Origin: Kitasatospora purpeofusca | Lineage (GTDB): Bacteria; Actinomycetota; Actinomycetes; Streptomycetales; Streptomycetaceae | Length of the DNA stretch: 64,000 nt | Assembly: GCF_000718025.1 (NCBI RefSeq) | Contig: NZ_JODS01000040.1 | Coordinates: forward strand, 1-64,000 | Direction of reading: 5' to 3' | Part shown: piece by piece, positions 8,758 to 18,233 of the stretch | Numbering within the stretch: the first letter of the stretch is position 1 | Layout of the letters: every line of letters starts with the position of its first letter | Notes under the pieces: model-generated | Told to the model about the DNA's origin: nothing | Databases searched by the model: none | What the model saw: the letters and a program-made list of their open reading frames with translations, nothing else | Made by a program: the position numbers and the translations under genes

Positions 8758-11700
8758 ATGATGGAATCTCGCGGTTTCCCCTTCATATCCTTCGCGCGCC
8801 GGTTCCCGGACCGCCCGGCCGTCCGGCTCGGCGAGCGGACCGTCCGCTACCGGGAGCTGGACGAGCTGAGCGGTGCCCTCGCCGCCCGGATCGCCCCCGG
8901 CCGCACGGTCGCCGTCACCGGTCGCGACCGGCTCGACCACCTGGTCGGCCTGCTCGCCGCGCTCCGCGCCGGTGCCACCTACCTGCCGCTGGACCGGGAG
9001 GCCCCGGAGGAGCGCAACCGCTGGATCCGCGAGGACGCCGGCGCCACGCTCGCCCTCACGGACGGCGAGCTGACCGGAGAGCAGACCGGCGACCTGATCG
9101 GCGACCCGACCGGAGAGCCGGCGGGCGAGCCCACGGGCGCGTCGGTCGCCGAACTGCCGGACGAGCCGCCGGCCACCGCCGGCTACCTCATCTACACCTC
9201 CGGCACCACCGGCCGCCCCAAGGGCGTGCACGTGCCGCTCGCCGCCCTCACCGGCCACCTGGCCGCCGCCGTCGAGCGCTTCGGCCTCACCGCCGAGGAC
9301 GTGGTGCTGCACCTCGCCCGCCCCACCGTCGACGTCGCCGTCGAGCAGGTGCTCACCGCCCTCTCGGCGGGTGCCTGCCTGGTGATCCCGGAGCAGCAAC
9401 TGCTCGGCCCCGACGCCCTGCTGGACCTGCTGGACACCGAGGGCGTCACCGTCGCCAACCTGCCCGCCGGCTACTTCCAGGAGGTCGTACCGGCCGTGCG
9501 CGACCGCGGCCGTGACCGGGCGCCCCGCACCCTGCGGCTGATGATCTCCGGCAGCGACCGGCTGCACCCGGACGCCGCCGCCACCTGGTGGGACGCCACC
9601 GGGGTGCCGCTGCTCAACGCCTACGGCCCGACCGAGACCGTCGTCACCGCCACCACCCACCGGCTGGCCGGCCCCACCGAGCCGGGCACCGGGTCCGTCC
9701 CGATCGGCACCCCGCTCGGCGACCGCCGCGCCTACCTGCTGGACGACCGGCTGCGGCCCGTCACCGCCCCCGGCGAGGCCGGCGAGCTCTACCTCGGCGG
9801 CCCGCTGCTCGCCGCCGGCTACCACGGCCGCCCCGGCCAGAGCGCCGGCCGCTTCGTCGCCGACCCCTTCGCGCCCGAGCCGGGCGCCCGGATGTACCGC
9901 ACCGGCGACGTCGTCCGGCGCGCGGCCCCGGACGCCCCGCTGGAGTTCGTCGGCCGCGCCGACCACCAGGTGAAGATCCGCGGCTTCCGGGTCGAGCCCG
10001 GCGAGATCGAACAGGTCCTGGCCGCCCACCCGGACGTGGCCGGCGCCGTGGTGGTCGCCCACGAGGGCCGGCTCGCCGCCTACGTCACCGGCGCCGCCCC
10101 GGACCAGGGTGTGCTCCGCGCCCACCTGGCCGAGCGGCTGCCCGAGCACATGGTCCCGGCCACCGTCACCGTGCTGGACGCCTTCCCGCTGACCGCCGGC
10201 GGCAAGGTCGACCGCGCCGCCCTGCCCGAGCCGCAGGCCGAGCAGCCCGCCGCCGCCCCCGCCGGGCGCCCGCTGCGCACCCCCGCCGAACAGCTGATCG
10301 CCGCCGTCTGGGCGGACGTCCTGGGGGTGCCCGAGGTCGGCGCCGAGGACAACTTCTTCCACCTCGGCGGCGATTCGCTCACCGCCGTGCGGGTGGTCGG
10401 CCGGGTCTTCGACGCCTTCGGCATGATCTCCCCGTACGCCATCTTCGACGCCCCGACCCTGGCCGGGTTCGCCGCCGCCGTCACCGCCTCCGCGGGCGGC
10501 GAGCGCCCGCCGCTGACCCGGGCCGGCGCCACCTCGGCGCCGCTGTCCAAGTACCAGCGAGGGCTGTGGTTCCTCGACCAGATGAACCCGGACGCGCCGA
10601 CCTACATCGTGCCCTGGGTGTTCCGCTTCGCCGGCCCGATCGACCCCGAGCGGCTGCACGGGGCGCTGGCGGGCGTGGTGGCCCGGCACGAGGCGCTGCG
10701 CACCACCTTCGAGCTGACCGAGGACGGCCCCCGGCAGGTGGTCCACCCCGCCGTCGAGGTGCCGTTCACCGTCACCGACACCGAGGCCGGGCGGGTGGAC
10801 GGGCTGGTCGCCGAGGCCGCGCTCGTCCCCTTCGACCTGGAGACCGGCCCGCTGCTGCGCGCCCACCTCTACCGCACCGGCGACACCGCCACCCTGCTGC
10901 TGCTCTGCCACCACATCGTCTGGGACGAGGGCTCGCTGCCCGTGCTGGAGGGCGAACTCGCCGCCCTGTACGAGGAGTCGGCCACCGGCCGCCCGGCCGC
11001 CCTGCCCGAGCTGGCGGTCCAGTACGCCGACCACAGCGCCTGGCAGTACCGGGACGCGGAGAGCGCCGAGCGCCAACTCGCCCACTGGCGCGAGCACCTG
11101 GCCGACGCCCCGACCGAGCCGGTGCTGCCCACCGACCACCCCCGGCCCGAGGTCCAGGAGTTCCGCGGCGACTTCCACCGCTTCGCGATGCCGCGCCCGG
11201 TCGCCGAGGCCGTCCGGGCGCTGGCCCGCAGCGAGGACGCCACCCCGTTCATGGTGCTGCTGGCCGCCCTGGCGCTGACCCTGCACCGCCGGACCGGACA
11301 GCGCGACCTCGTCCTCGGCTCCCCGGTCAGCGTCCGGGGGCGGGCCGAACTCGATGCCCTGGTCGGCTACTTCGTCAACCTGCTGCCGCTGCGGGTGCGG
11401 GTCGACGAGGACGTGGACTTCCGCGACCTGGTCCGGCACGTCCGCGAGGTGGCGATCGCCGGCTACCGCCACCAGGAGGCGCCGTTCGACGACATCGCGG
11501 CCACCGTCCTGGAGGACCGCCCGGACGACCGGGCCGAGAACCGCAACCCGCTCTGCCAGGTGCTGCTGGAGCTGCACCCGCTGGACTCCCGCCCGCTGAC
11601 CGTCGGCGGCGTCGAGGTGACCCGGGAGCTGCACTCCAACCCGGTCTCCCGGTTCGACCTGTCGATCTCCGTCGACGACCGGGGCACCGACTTCACCGGC

Positions 11701-13530
11701 CGGTTCGAGTACGACTCCGACCTGTTCGACGCCGCCACCATGGCCGAGCTGTGCGACGCCTGGCTGGGCACCCTCGCCACCGTCGTGGAGACGCCCGTGC
11801 ACGCCCTGGTCGAGGCCCGGGCGGCGGCCGCCCCGCAGGCCCTCGCCGTGGTCTCCGGCGAGCAGCGGCTCACCTACGGCGAGCTGAACACCCGGGCCAA
11901 CCGGCTCGCCCACCACCTGGCCGAGTCCGGCACCGGCCGCGGCGACACCGTCGCCGTGCTGGTCGAACGCGGCCCGGACCTGGTGGTGGCGCTGCTGGCC
12001 GCGCTCAAGACCGGCGCCGCCTACACCCTGCTCGACCCGGACTTCCCGGCCGAGCGGCTGGCCGGGGCGGTCGCCGACAGCGGCGCCGCACTGCTGGTCA
12101 CCCACCGGCACGCGAGCCCGCCGTTCCCGGTCGGACGCCACCTCGACCTGGACGCGCAGGCCGCCGCGATCGCCGCCCGCCCCGGCCACGACCTGGGCGT
12201 GCCGGTCACCGGCGAGGACCTCGCCTGCGTGATGTTCACCTCCGGCTCCACCGGCCGTCCCAAGGGCGTTGCCGTGCCGCACCGCGCGCTCACCACCACC
12301 TACCTCGGCCAGGACTACGCCCGCTTCGGCCCCGACGAGGTCTGGCTGCAGTGCTCCCCGGTCTCCTGGGACGCCTTCGCCCTGGAGCTGTACGGCGCGC
12401 TGGCCTTCGGCGGGGTGTGCGTGCTCCAGCCCGGCCAGCGGCCCGACCCGCAGGCGATCGCCGAGCTCACCCGGCGCCACGGCGTCACCCAGCTCCAGCT
12501 GTCGGCCAGCCTGTTCAACTTCCTGCTGGAGGAGTTCCCGGCGACCTACGACGACCTCAAGGTGGCCTTCACGGCCGGTGAGCGCGCCTCGGTCACCCAT
12601 GTCGGCAAGGCGCTCGACCAGTATCCGGGGCTGGTGGTCGCCAACGGCTACGGCCCGGTGGAGAGCCTCGGCCTGACCACCTGCCACCGCGCCACCGCCG
12701 AGGACGCCGCCGGCGCGGCGATCCCGATCGGCCGCCCGCTGCACGGCAAGGCGATCCACATCCTGGACGAGCGGCTGGAACCCGTCCCCGACGGCACCAC
12801 CGGCGAGCTGTACGCGGCCGGCGGCGGCCTCGCCCACGGCTACCTCGGCCGCCCCGCGCTGACCGCCGAACGCTTCGTCGCCGCCCCCTTCGGCGCCCCC
12901 GGCGAACGCCTCTACCGCACCGGCGACCTCGGCCACCGGCGGCCGGACGGGCTGCTGGAGATCACCGGCCGGATCGACGACCAGGTGAAGATCCGCGGCT
13001 TCCGGGTCGAGCCCGGCGAGATCGAGGACGCGCTGACCCGCCACCCCGCCGTCCGGGAAGCCGCCGTGACCGTGCACCAGCCCGCCCCGGGCGACCACCG
13101 GCTCGCCGCCTACGTCACCCTCGACGCCGGGGCCGGCCCGGCCGGACCGGAGGCGCTGCTCGACCACCTGGCGGCGCTGCTGCCCGAGCACATGGTGCCC
13201 GCCACCGTCGACGTGCTGGACGCGCTGCCGCTCAACCCCAACGGCAAGGTCGACCGCAAGGCGCTGCCCGCACCCGCCGAGCGCCGCGCCGAGGCCCCGG
13301 CCGACCCGCTCACCCCCGGCCAGCGGCTGGTGGCCGACGCCGTGCGGGCCGTGCTGGAACTGCCGGGCGACCTCGGCCCGGACGACAACTTCTTCCGGAT
13401 CGGCGGCAATTCGCTGGCCGCCGTGCGGGTCGCCATGCGGCTCTCGCAGGAGACCGGCACCAAGGTCCCGCCGCACGTGGTGTTCCGCGGCCGCACCGTG
13501 GGCGCCATCGCCGAACGGCTGGCCTCGTGA
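8758..13530 (+). CDS. NRPS 1: A-PCP-C-A-PCP (modules 1 and 2)
   Basis: This 1590-residue synthetase starts the assembly line with an A domain and no preceding C domain. Order: A1 (about 10-495, YTSGTTGRPKG near 144), PCP1 (Ser in GGDSL near 539), C2 (HHIVWDEGS near 718), A2 (FTSGSTGRPKG near 1160), PCP2 (GGNSL near 1549). C2 has Glu where HHxxxDG normally ends. A1 contains a low-complexity stretch rich in TGE/TGD between core motifs near residues 105-130. By-eye pocket residues are D-V-E-N-M-S-A-V-T for A1 and D-A-L-Q-F-A-G-G-L for A2. Neither matches a code I know with confidence. It is first in the P2 unit, and its stop overlaps the next start (TGATG). Confidence 0.93.
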   Translation: MMESRGFPFISFARRFPDRPAVRLGERTVRYRELDELSGALAARIAPGRTVAVTGRDRLDHLVGLLAALRAGATYLPLDREAPEERNRWIREDAGATLALTDGELTGEQTGDLIGDPTGEPAGEPTGASVAELPDEPPATAGYLIYTSGTTGRPKGVHVPLAALTGHLAAAVERFGLTAEDVVLHLARPTVDVAVEQVLTALSAGACLVIPEQQLLGPDALLDLLDTEGVTVANLPAGYFQEVVPAVRDRGRDRAPRTLRLMISGSDRLHPDAAATWWDATGVPLLNAYGPTETVVTATTHRLAGPTEPGTGSVPIGTPLGDRRAYLLDDRLRPVTAPGEAGELYLGGPLLAAGYHGRPGQSAGRFVADPFAPEPGARMYRTGDVVRRAAPDAPLEFVGRADHQVKIRGFRVEPGEIEQVLAAHPDVAGAVVVAHEGRLAAYVTGAAPDQGVLRAHLAERLPEHMVPATVTVLDAFPLTAGGKVDRAALPEPQAEQPAAAPAGRPLRTPAEQLIAAVWADVLGVPEVGAEDNFFHLGGDSLTAVRVVGRVFDAFGMISPYAIFDAPTLAGFAAAVTASAGGERPPLTRAGATSAPLSKYQRGLWFLDQMNPDAPTYIVPWVFRFAGPIDPERLHGALAGVVARHEALRTTFELTEDGPRQVVHPAVEVPFTVTDTEAGRVDGLVAEAALVPFDLETGPLLRAHLYRTGDTATLLLLCHHIVWDEGSLPVLEGELAALYEESATGRPAALPELAVQYADHSAWQYRDAESAERQLAHWREHLADAPTEPVLPTDHPRPEVQEFRGDFHRFAMPRPVAEAVRALARSEDATPFMVLLAALALTLHRRTGQRDLVLGSPVSVRGRAELDALVGYFVNLLPLRVRVDEDVDFRDLVRHVREVAIAGYRHQEAPFDDIAATVLEDRPDDRAENRNPLCQVLLELHPLDSRPLTVGGVEVTRELHSNPVSRFDLSISVDDRGTDFTGRFEYDSDLFDAATMAELCDAWLGTLATVVETPVHALVEARAAAAPQALAVVSGEQRLTYGELNTRANRLAHHLAESGTGRGDTVAVLVERGPDLVVALLAALKTGAAYTLLDPDFPAERLAGAVADSGAALLVTHRHASPPFPVGRHLDLDAQAAAIAARPGHDLGVPVTGEDLACVMFTSGSTGRPKGVAVPHRALTTTYLGQDYARFGPDEVWLQCSPVSWDAFALELYGALAFGGVCVLQPGQRPDPQAIAELTRRHGVTQLQLSASLFNFLLEEFPATYDDLKVAFTAGERASVTHVGKALDQYPGLVVANGYGPVESLGLTTCHRATAEDAAGAAIPIGRPLHGKAIHILDERLEPVPDGTTGELYAAGGGLAHGYLGRPALTAERFVAAPFGAPGERLYRTGDLGHRRPDGLLEITGRIDDQVKIRGFRVEPGEIEDALTRHPAVREAAVTVHQPAPGDHRLAAYVTLDAGAGPAGPEALLDHLAALLPEHMVPATVDVLDALPLNPNGKVDRKALPAPAERRAEAPADPLTPGQRLVADAVRAVLELPGDLGPDDNFFRIGGNSLAAVRVAMRLSQETGTKVPPHVVFRGRTVGAIAERLAS

Positions 13531-16500
13531 TGACGGGCCACCCCGACACCGCTCGCACCGAAGGGAACGAGGCCGTGCGCCCGTCCGACACCCCAGCCGC
13601 CATTGCAGAAGCGCTCCGGACCGCGCCCGCCTCCGGCCTCCAGCGCGGACTCTGGTTCCTCGACCGCCTCGACCCCGGCGCCGTCACCTACACCACCCCC
13701 TGGACGTACGAGGTCACCGGCCCGCTCGACCTCGACCTGCTGGCCCGGGCCCTGGACGCCGTCACCGCCCGGCACGAGGCGCTGCGCACCACCTTCGCCC
13801 TGCACCCCGACGGCCCCCGCCAGCACGTCCACCCCGGGCTCGCCGTGCCGCTCGCCGTCACCGACCTGCGCACCCTGCCGGAGGAAGAACGCCACGCCCG
13901 CGCCGAGGAGTTGATCGCCGCTCGGGCCGCCGAACCGTTCGACCTCGCGGCCGGCCCGCTGCTGCGCGCCGAGGCGCTCCGGCTCGCCGACGAGCGCACC
14001 ACGCTGCTGTTCGTCGTCCACCACATCATCTGGGACGGCTGGTCCGCCGACCTCTTCGAGCGTGAACTCACCGACCACTACCGGGCGTTCCTCGAAGGCC
14101 GGACCCCGGACGTGCCCGCCCTCGGCACCCAGTACGCCGACTGGGCCGAGGAGGAGCGGGACACCTCCTACGAGGAGCACCTGGCGTACTGGAAGGACCG
14201 CCTGGACGGCGCCCCGACCCTGCTCGACCTGCCCGGCGACCGCCCCCGGCCGGCCGAGCGCGGGGAACGCGGCGGCACCGAGCACTTCGGCCTCGCCCCC
14301 GGCAGCGCCGCCCGGGTCCGGGAGCTCGCCGAACAGGAGGGCGTCACCCCCTTCACCGTCCAGCTGGCCGCCTTCGCCCTGCTGCTGAACCGCTGGACCG
14401 GCGCCGACGACCTGCTCGTCGGCACCCCGGTCACCACCCGCAACCGGCCCGAACTCGCCGACCTGCTCGGCTACTTCGTCAACCTGCTGCCACTGCGGAT
14501 CCGGCTCGCCCCGGACGCGAGCTTCCGCGGCCTGCTGGCCGACATCCAGGACGGCGCCTTCGACGCCTTCGGCTACCTCGACCTGCCCTTCGACCAGCTG
14601 GTCGACCACCTCGGCACCGCCCGCACCCCGCAGCACCCGCCGCTGGTCCAGGTGGTGTTCGGCGCCCACAGCGAGGACAGCACCCCGCTCGCCCTCGGCC
14701 CGGCCGCCGCCCGGCGCACCGTCCGCGCCAACGGCACCAGCAAGTTCGACCTCACCTGGTCGGTCTTCGAACCCGTCGGCGACGGCGGCGGCGAAATGCG
14801 CGGCGAGGCCGAGTACAACGGCGACCTCTTCGACCCCGGCACGATCCAGCGGCTGGCCGCCGACTACGCGGCCCTGCTGGACGCCGCCCTCGCCGACCCG
14901 GACGCCACCGTGCTGCGGCTCACCGCCGCCCCCGCCGCCGGGGCCCGGCCCCGCGCCGCCCGCCTCGACGACGGCCACTGCCTGCACCACCTGTTCGAAC
15001 GGGCCGCCGACGCGTACGGCGACCGCCCGGCCGTCGACGACGGGCAGGAACGCCTCGACTACGCCGAACTCGACCGCCGCGCCAACCGGCTGGCGCACAC
15101 CCTGATCGAGCGCGGCGTCCGCCCCGGCGACCGGGTCGGCCTGCTGCTGGAACGCACCGCCGCCGTGCCGGTCGCGATCCTCGCCGTGCTCAAGGCCGGC
15201 GCCGCCTACGTGCCGGTCGACCTGGTCGCCCCCGCCGACCGGGCCGCCCTGGTCTTCGGCGACACCGCCGTCCGGGCCGTCCTCACCGACCGCCCCGACC
15301 GCGCCCCCGACGGCCCCTGGCAGACCCTCGACCTCACCGCCGGCAGCGCCGGAGCCGCCGAGGTCGCCGCCCGCCCCGACAGCCGCCCGCCCGCGGTCGG
15401 CCGCCCCGGCGACCTCGCCTACCTGATCTTCACCTCCGGCTCCACCGGCCGCCCCAAGGGCGTCGCCGTCGCCCACGAGCACGTCAGCCGCCTGCTGGAC
15501 TCCGGCCGCGAGCACTTCGGCTTCGGCCCCGACACCACCTGGACGCTGTTCCACAGCTACGCCTTCGACTGGACCGTCTGGGAGCTCTGGGGCGCACTGC
15601 TGCACGGCGCCCGGCTGCTCGTCGTGCCCTACCTGACCAGCCGCTCGCCCGAGGAGTTCGCCGAACTCCTCGACACCGAGCGGGTCACCCACCTGTGCCT
15701 CACCCCGTCCGCGCTGCGCCAGCTCGAACCGGCCCTGCGCCGCCGCCCCCGCGCCCTCCCGGAGCTGCGCTGGATCATGCTCGGCGGCGAGGCGCTCGAC
15801 CCCGGCGTGGTCCAGCGCTGGCACGACCTCGACCCGCTGCCGCCCGCCCGGCTGTGCAACCTGTACGGCATCACCGAGACCACCGTGCACGTCACGATCC
15901 ACGACGTGGCCGAGGGCGGCGCCGGCTTCGAGCGCAGCCTGATCGGCGAGCCGATGCGGCACCTGACCGCCGCCGTCCTGGACGACTGGCTGCGTCCCTG
16001 CCCGCCCGGGGTGCCCGGCGAGCTGTACATCGGCGGCGGCAGCCTCGCCCACGGCTACTGGGGGCGCCCCGGACTCACCGCCGGACGCTTCGTCGCCGAC
16101 CCGGCCGGACCGCCCGGCGCCCGCCTCTACCGCACCGGCGACGTCGCCCGGCGGCTGCCGGACGGCGGCCTCGAATACGTCGGCCGCGCCGACTTCCAGG
16201 TCAAACTGCGCGGCTTCCGGATCGAGCTCGGCGAGATCGAGAACGCCCTCGCCGTCCACCCCGACGTCGACGCCTGCGTGGTGACCGTCCACGAGGACCG
16301 GCTCGCCGCCTACGTCACCGGCCGCGCCCCGGCGGACGTCCACGAGTTCCTCGGCCGCTCCCTGCCCGCCTACATGGTCCCGGCCAGCGTCACCGAGCTG
16401 GAGGCGCTGCCGCTGACCGTCAACGGCAAGGTCGACCGGGCCGCGCTGCCCGCCCCCGGCCGCGCCGCGCCCACCCGGGCCGGCCGACACGTCGAGGCCC

Positions 16501-18056
16501 GCAGCCCGGAGGAGGAGCTGTTCGCCGCCGTCTGGACCGAGGTGCTCGGGGTCCCCGGGATCGGCGTCCACGACGACTTCTTCCACCTCGGCGGCGACTC
16601 CATCCGGGCCGTCCAGCTCGCCGGCGCCCTGCACGACCGGGGCTGGCAGGTCTCGCTGCGGGACGTCTTCAACGCGCCCACCGTCGCCGCCCTGCTTCCG
16701 CTCGCCCGGCCCGTCGAGGCCGACCCCGGCGCCGACCTGCCGTTCGCGCTGATCGACGAGGAGGACCGCGCCGAGCTGCCGCCCGGGATCGTCGACGCCT
16801 ACCCCATGGTGTCGATGCAGCTGTCCATGGTCTTCCACATGGAGGTCGCCGGCGGCACCGACAGCTACCACAACGTCAACTCCTACCGGATCAGCGGAGA
16901 CCTCGACGAGACCGCGTTCCGCCGCTCGGTCAACGAGGCGATGGCCCGCCACGCCGTGCTGCGCACCGGCCTCGACCTGTCCGGCTACGGCGAACCGCTC
17001 CAGCTGGTGCACGGCACCCTGCCCGCCCCGGTCGAGTTCGCCGACCTGCGCGACCGGCCCGAGGCGGAGCAGGACCCGGAGGTCCGCGCCGTCTTCGAGG
17101 ACCACCGCGACCGGCCGTTCGACCTCGCCGAACCGCCGCTGTTCCGGATCACCGTGCAGCGGCTCGCCGACCGGGCGTTCCAGCTCACCATCTCCGAGCA
17201 CCACGCGATCCTGGACGGCTGGAGCTTCACCTCCCTGCTCACCGAGATCCTCGAACGGCACACCGCGCTCACCGCCGACCCGGTCTCCGCCCCCGCCCCG
17301 CCGCCGCGCACCGCCTTCCGCGACTTCGTGGCCGTCGAACGCGCCGCCACCACCGACCGGGACTCGCTCGCCTACTGGCACCAGCGGCTCGACGGCGCCA
17401 CCGCCCAGCTCTGGCCCGGCAGCGAGGACGTCCACGAGCTGCCGCGCACCGTCGAACGGGTGCTGCCGGACGCGCCGGGCCAGCTGCGCGCCGTCGCCGA
17501 CGCGCTCTCCGTCCCGGTCAAGTCCGTCGCGCTCGCCGCCCACCTGTACGCCCTCGCCCGGATCACCGGGCGGCAGCGGGTCACCACCGGGCTGGCGATG
17601 AACGGCCGGCTCGAACGCCTCGGCGGCACCGAGGTCTACGGGCTGTTCCTCAACACCGTGCCGCTGGTCGCCGAACCGGGCGAGGACCTCGCGGCGCTGG
17701 TGCGGCACGTGCACCGTGAGGAGCTGGACATGATGCCGCACCGCCGGGTGCCGTTCGCCCGGCTGGCCCGGATGATGGCCGACACCGCGCTCGACAGCCA
17801 GTTCGGCTACCTGCGCTTCCACGCCCTGGGGCGGCTCAGCGCGGCCCGGATCGAGGACGGCCGGATCGGCAGCGAACCCACCTACCGGCACGAGCCCAAC
17901 AGCTTCACCTTCGGCGCCTCGCTGATCCAGGACCCGGCCTCGCAGCGGGTGCTGCTCGCGGTGGACCACCAGCGGGCGCTGGTGGACGACGCCACGGCGG
18001 AGGAGTTCATCGACACCTACGCCGGGGCCCTGGCCCGCCTGGCCGGGGAGGTCTGA
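13530..18056 (+). CDS. NRPS 2: C-A-PCP-C (module 3 plus the C domain of module 4)
   Basis: The protein has about 1508 residues. Order: C3 (HHIIWDGWS near 168), A3 (FTSGSTGRPKG near 634), PCP3 (GGDSI near 1021), and a C-terminal C4 (EHHAILDGWS near 1224). A3 has the HSYAFDWTVWELWG...YGITETTVHVT pattern typical of Ser/Thr-type A domains. Its by-eye code D-W-W-C-I-L-L-V-H shares W239, V330 and H331 with the Thr code. C4 opens with PFALIDEEDRAELPPG and contains YHNVNSYRI, resembling C domains linked to modified (often dehydrated) residues. Ending in a C domain means the next A-PCP protein must dock in trans. GTG 13527 is an alternative start. Confidence 0.92.
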   Translation: MTGHPDTARTEGNEAVRPSDTPAAIAEALRTAPASGLQRGLWFLDRLDPGAVTYTTPWTYEVTGPLDLDLLARALDAVTARHEALRTTFALHPDGPRQHVHPGLAVPLAVTDLRTLPEEERHARAEELIAARAAEPFDLAAGPLLRAEALRLADERTTLLFVVHHIIWDGWSADLFERELTDHYRAFLEGRTPDVPALGTQYADWAEEERDTSYEEHLAYWKDRLDGAPTLLDLPGDRPRPAERGERGGTEHFGLAPGSAARVRELAEQEGVTPFTVQLAAFALLLNRWTGADDLLVGTPVTTRNRPELADLLGYFVNLLPLRIRLAPDASFRGLLADIQDGAFDAFGYLDLPFDQLVDHLGTARTPQHPPLVQVVFGAHSEDSTPLALGPAAARRTVRANGTSKFDLTWSVFEPVGDGGGEMRGEAEYNGDLFDPGTIQRLAADYAALLDAALADPDATVLRLTAAPAAGARPRAARLDDGHCLHHLFERAADAYGDRPAVDDGQERLDYAELDRRANRLAHTLIERGVRPGDRVGLLLERTAAVPVAILAVLKAGAAYVPVDLVAPADRAALVFGDTAVRAVLTDRPDRAPDGPWQTLDLTAGSAGAAEVAARPDSRPPAVGRPGDLAYLIFTSGSTGRPKGVAVAHEHVSRLLDSGREHFGFGPDTTWTLFHSYAFDWTVWELWGALLHGARLLVVPYLTSRSPEEFAELLDTERVTHLCLTPSALRQLEPALRRRPRALPELRWIMLGGEALDPGVVQRWHDLDPLPPARLCNLYGITETTVHVTIHDVAEGGAGFERSLIGEPMRHLTAAVLDDWLRPCPPGVPGELYIGGGSLAHGYWGRPGLTAGRFVADPAGPPGARLYRTGDVARRLPDGGLEYVGRADFQVKLRGFRIELGEIENALAVHPDVDACVVTVHEDRLAAYVTGRAPADVHEFLGRSLPAYMVPASVTELEALPLTVNGKVDRAALPAPGRAAPTRAGRHVEARSPEEELFAAVWTEVLGVPGIGVHDDFFHLGGDSIRAVQLAGALHDRGWQVSLRDVFNAPTVAALLPLARPVEADPGADLPFALIDEEDRAELPPGIVDAYPMVSMQLSMVFHMEVAGGTDSYHNVNSYRISGDLDETAFRRSVNEAMARHAVLRTGLDLSGYGEPLQLVHGTLPAPVEFADLRDRPEAEQDPEVRAVFEDHRDRPFDLAEPPLFRITVQRLADRAFQLTISEHHAILDGWSFTSLLTEILERHTALTADPVSAPAPPPRTAFRDFVAVERAATTDRDSLAYWHQRLDGATAQLWPGSEDVHELPRTVERVLPDAPGQLRAVADALSVPVKSVALAAHLYALARITGRQRVTTGLAMNGRLERLGGTEVYGLFLNTVPLVAEPGEDLAALVRHVHREELDMMPHRRVPFARLARMMADTALDSQFGYLRFHALGRLSAARIEDGRIGSEPTYRHEPNSFTFGASLIQDPASQRVLLAVDHQRALVDDATAEEFIDTYAGALARLAGEV

Positions 18057-18233
18057 CCGGCCCGCGGCAGAGGGGTGGCGCCGGTGCCCGACCGCGGGCA
18101 GCTGTCCGGGCCCGGCCCCACCCCTCCCTGCCCCCCGCCCCGCCGTTCCCGCGGCACCCCTATGACTTCGCACCACCGCTCGACCCGCACCGCTGTCCCG
18201 TCCGACCTCATCGAGATCGAGGAGTACCCCGCC

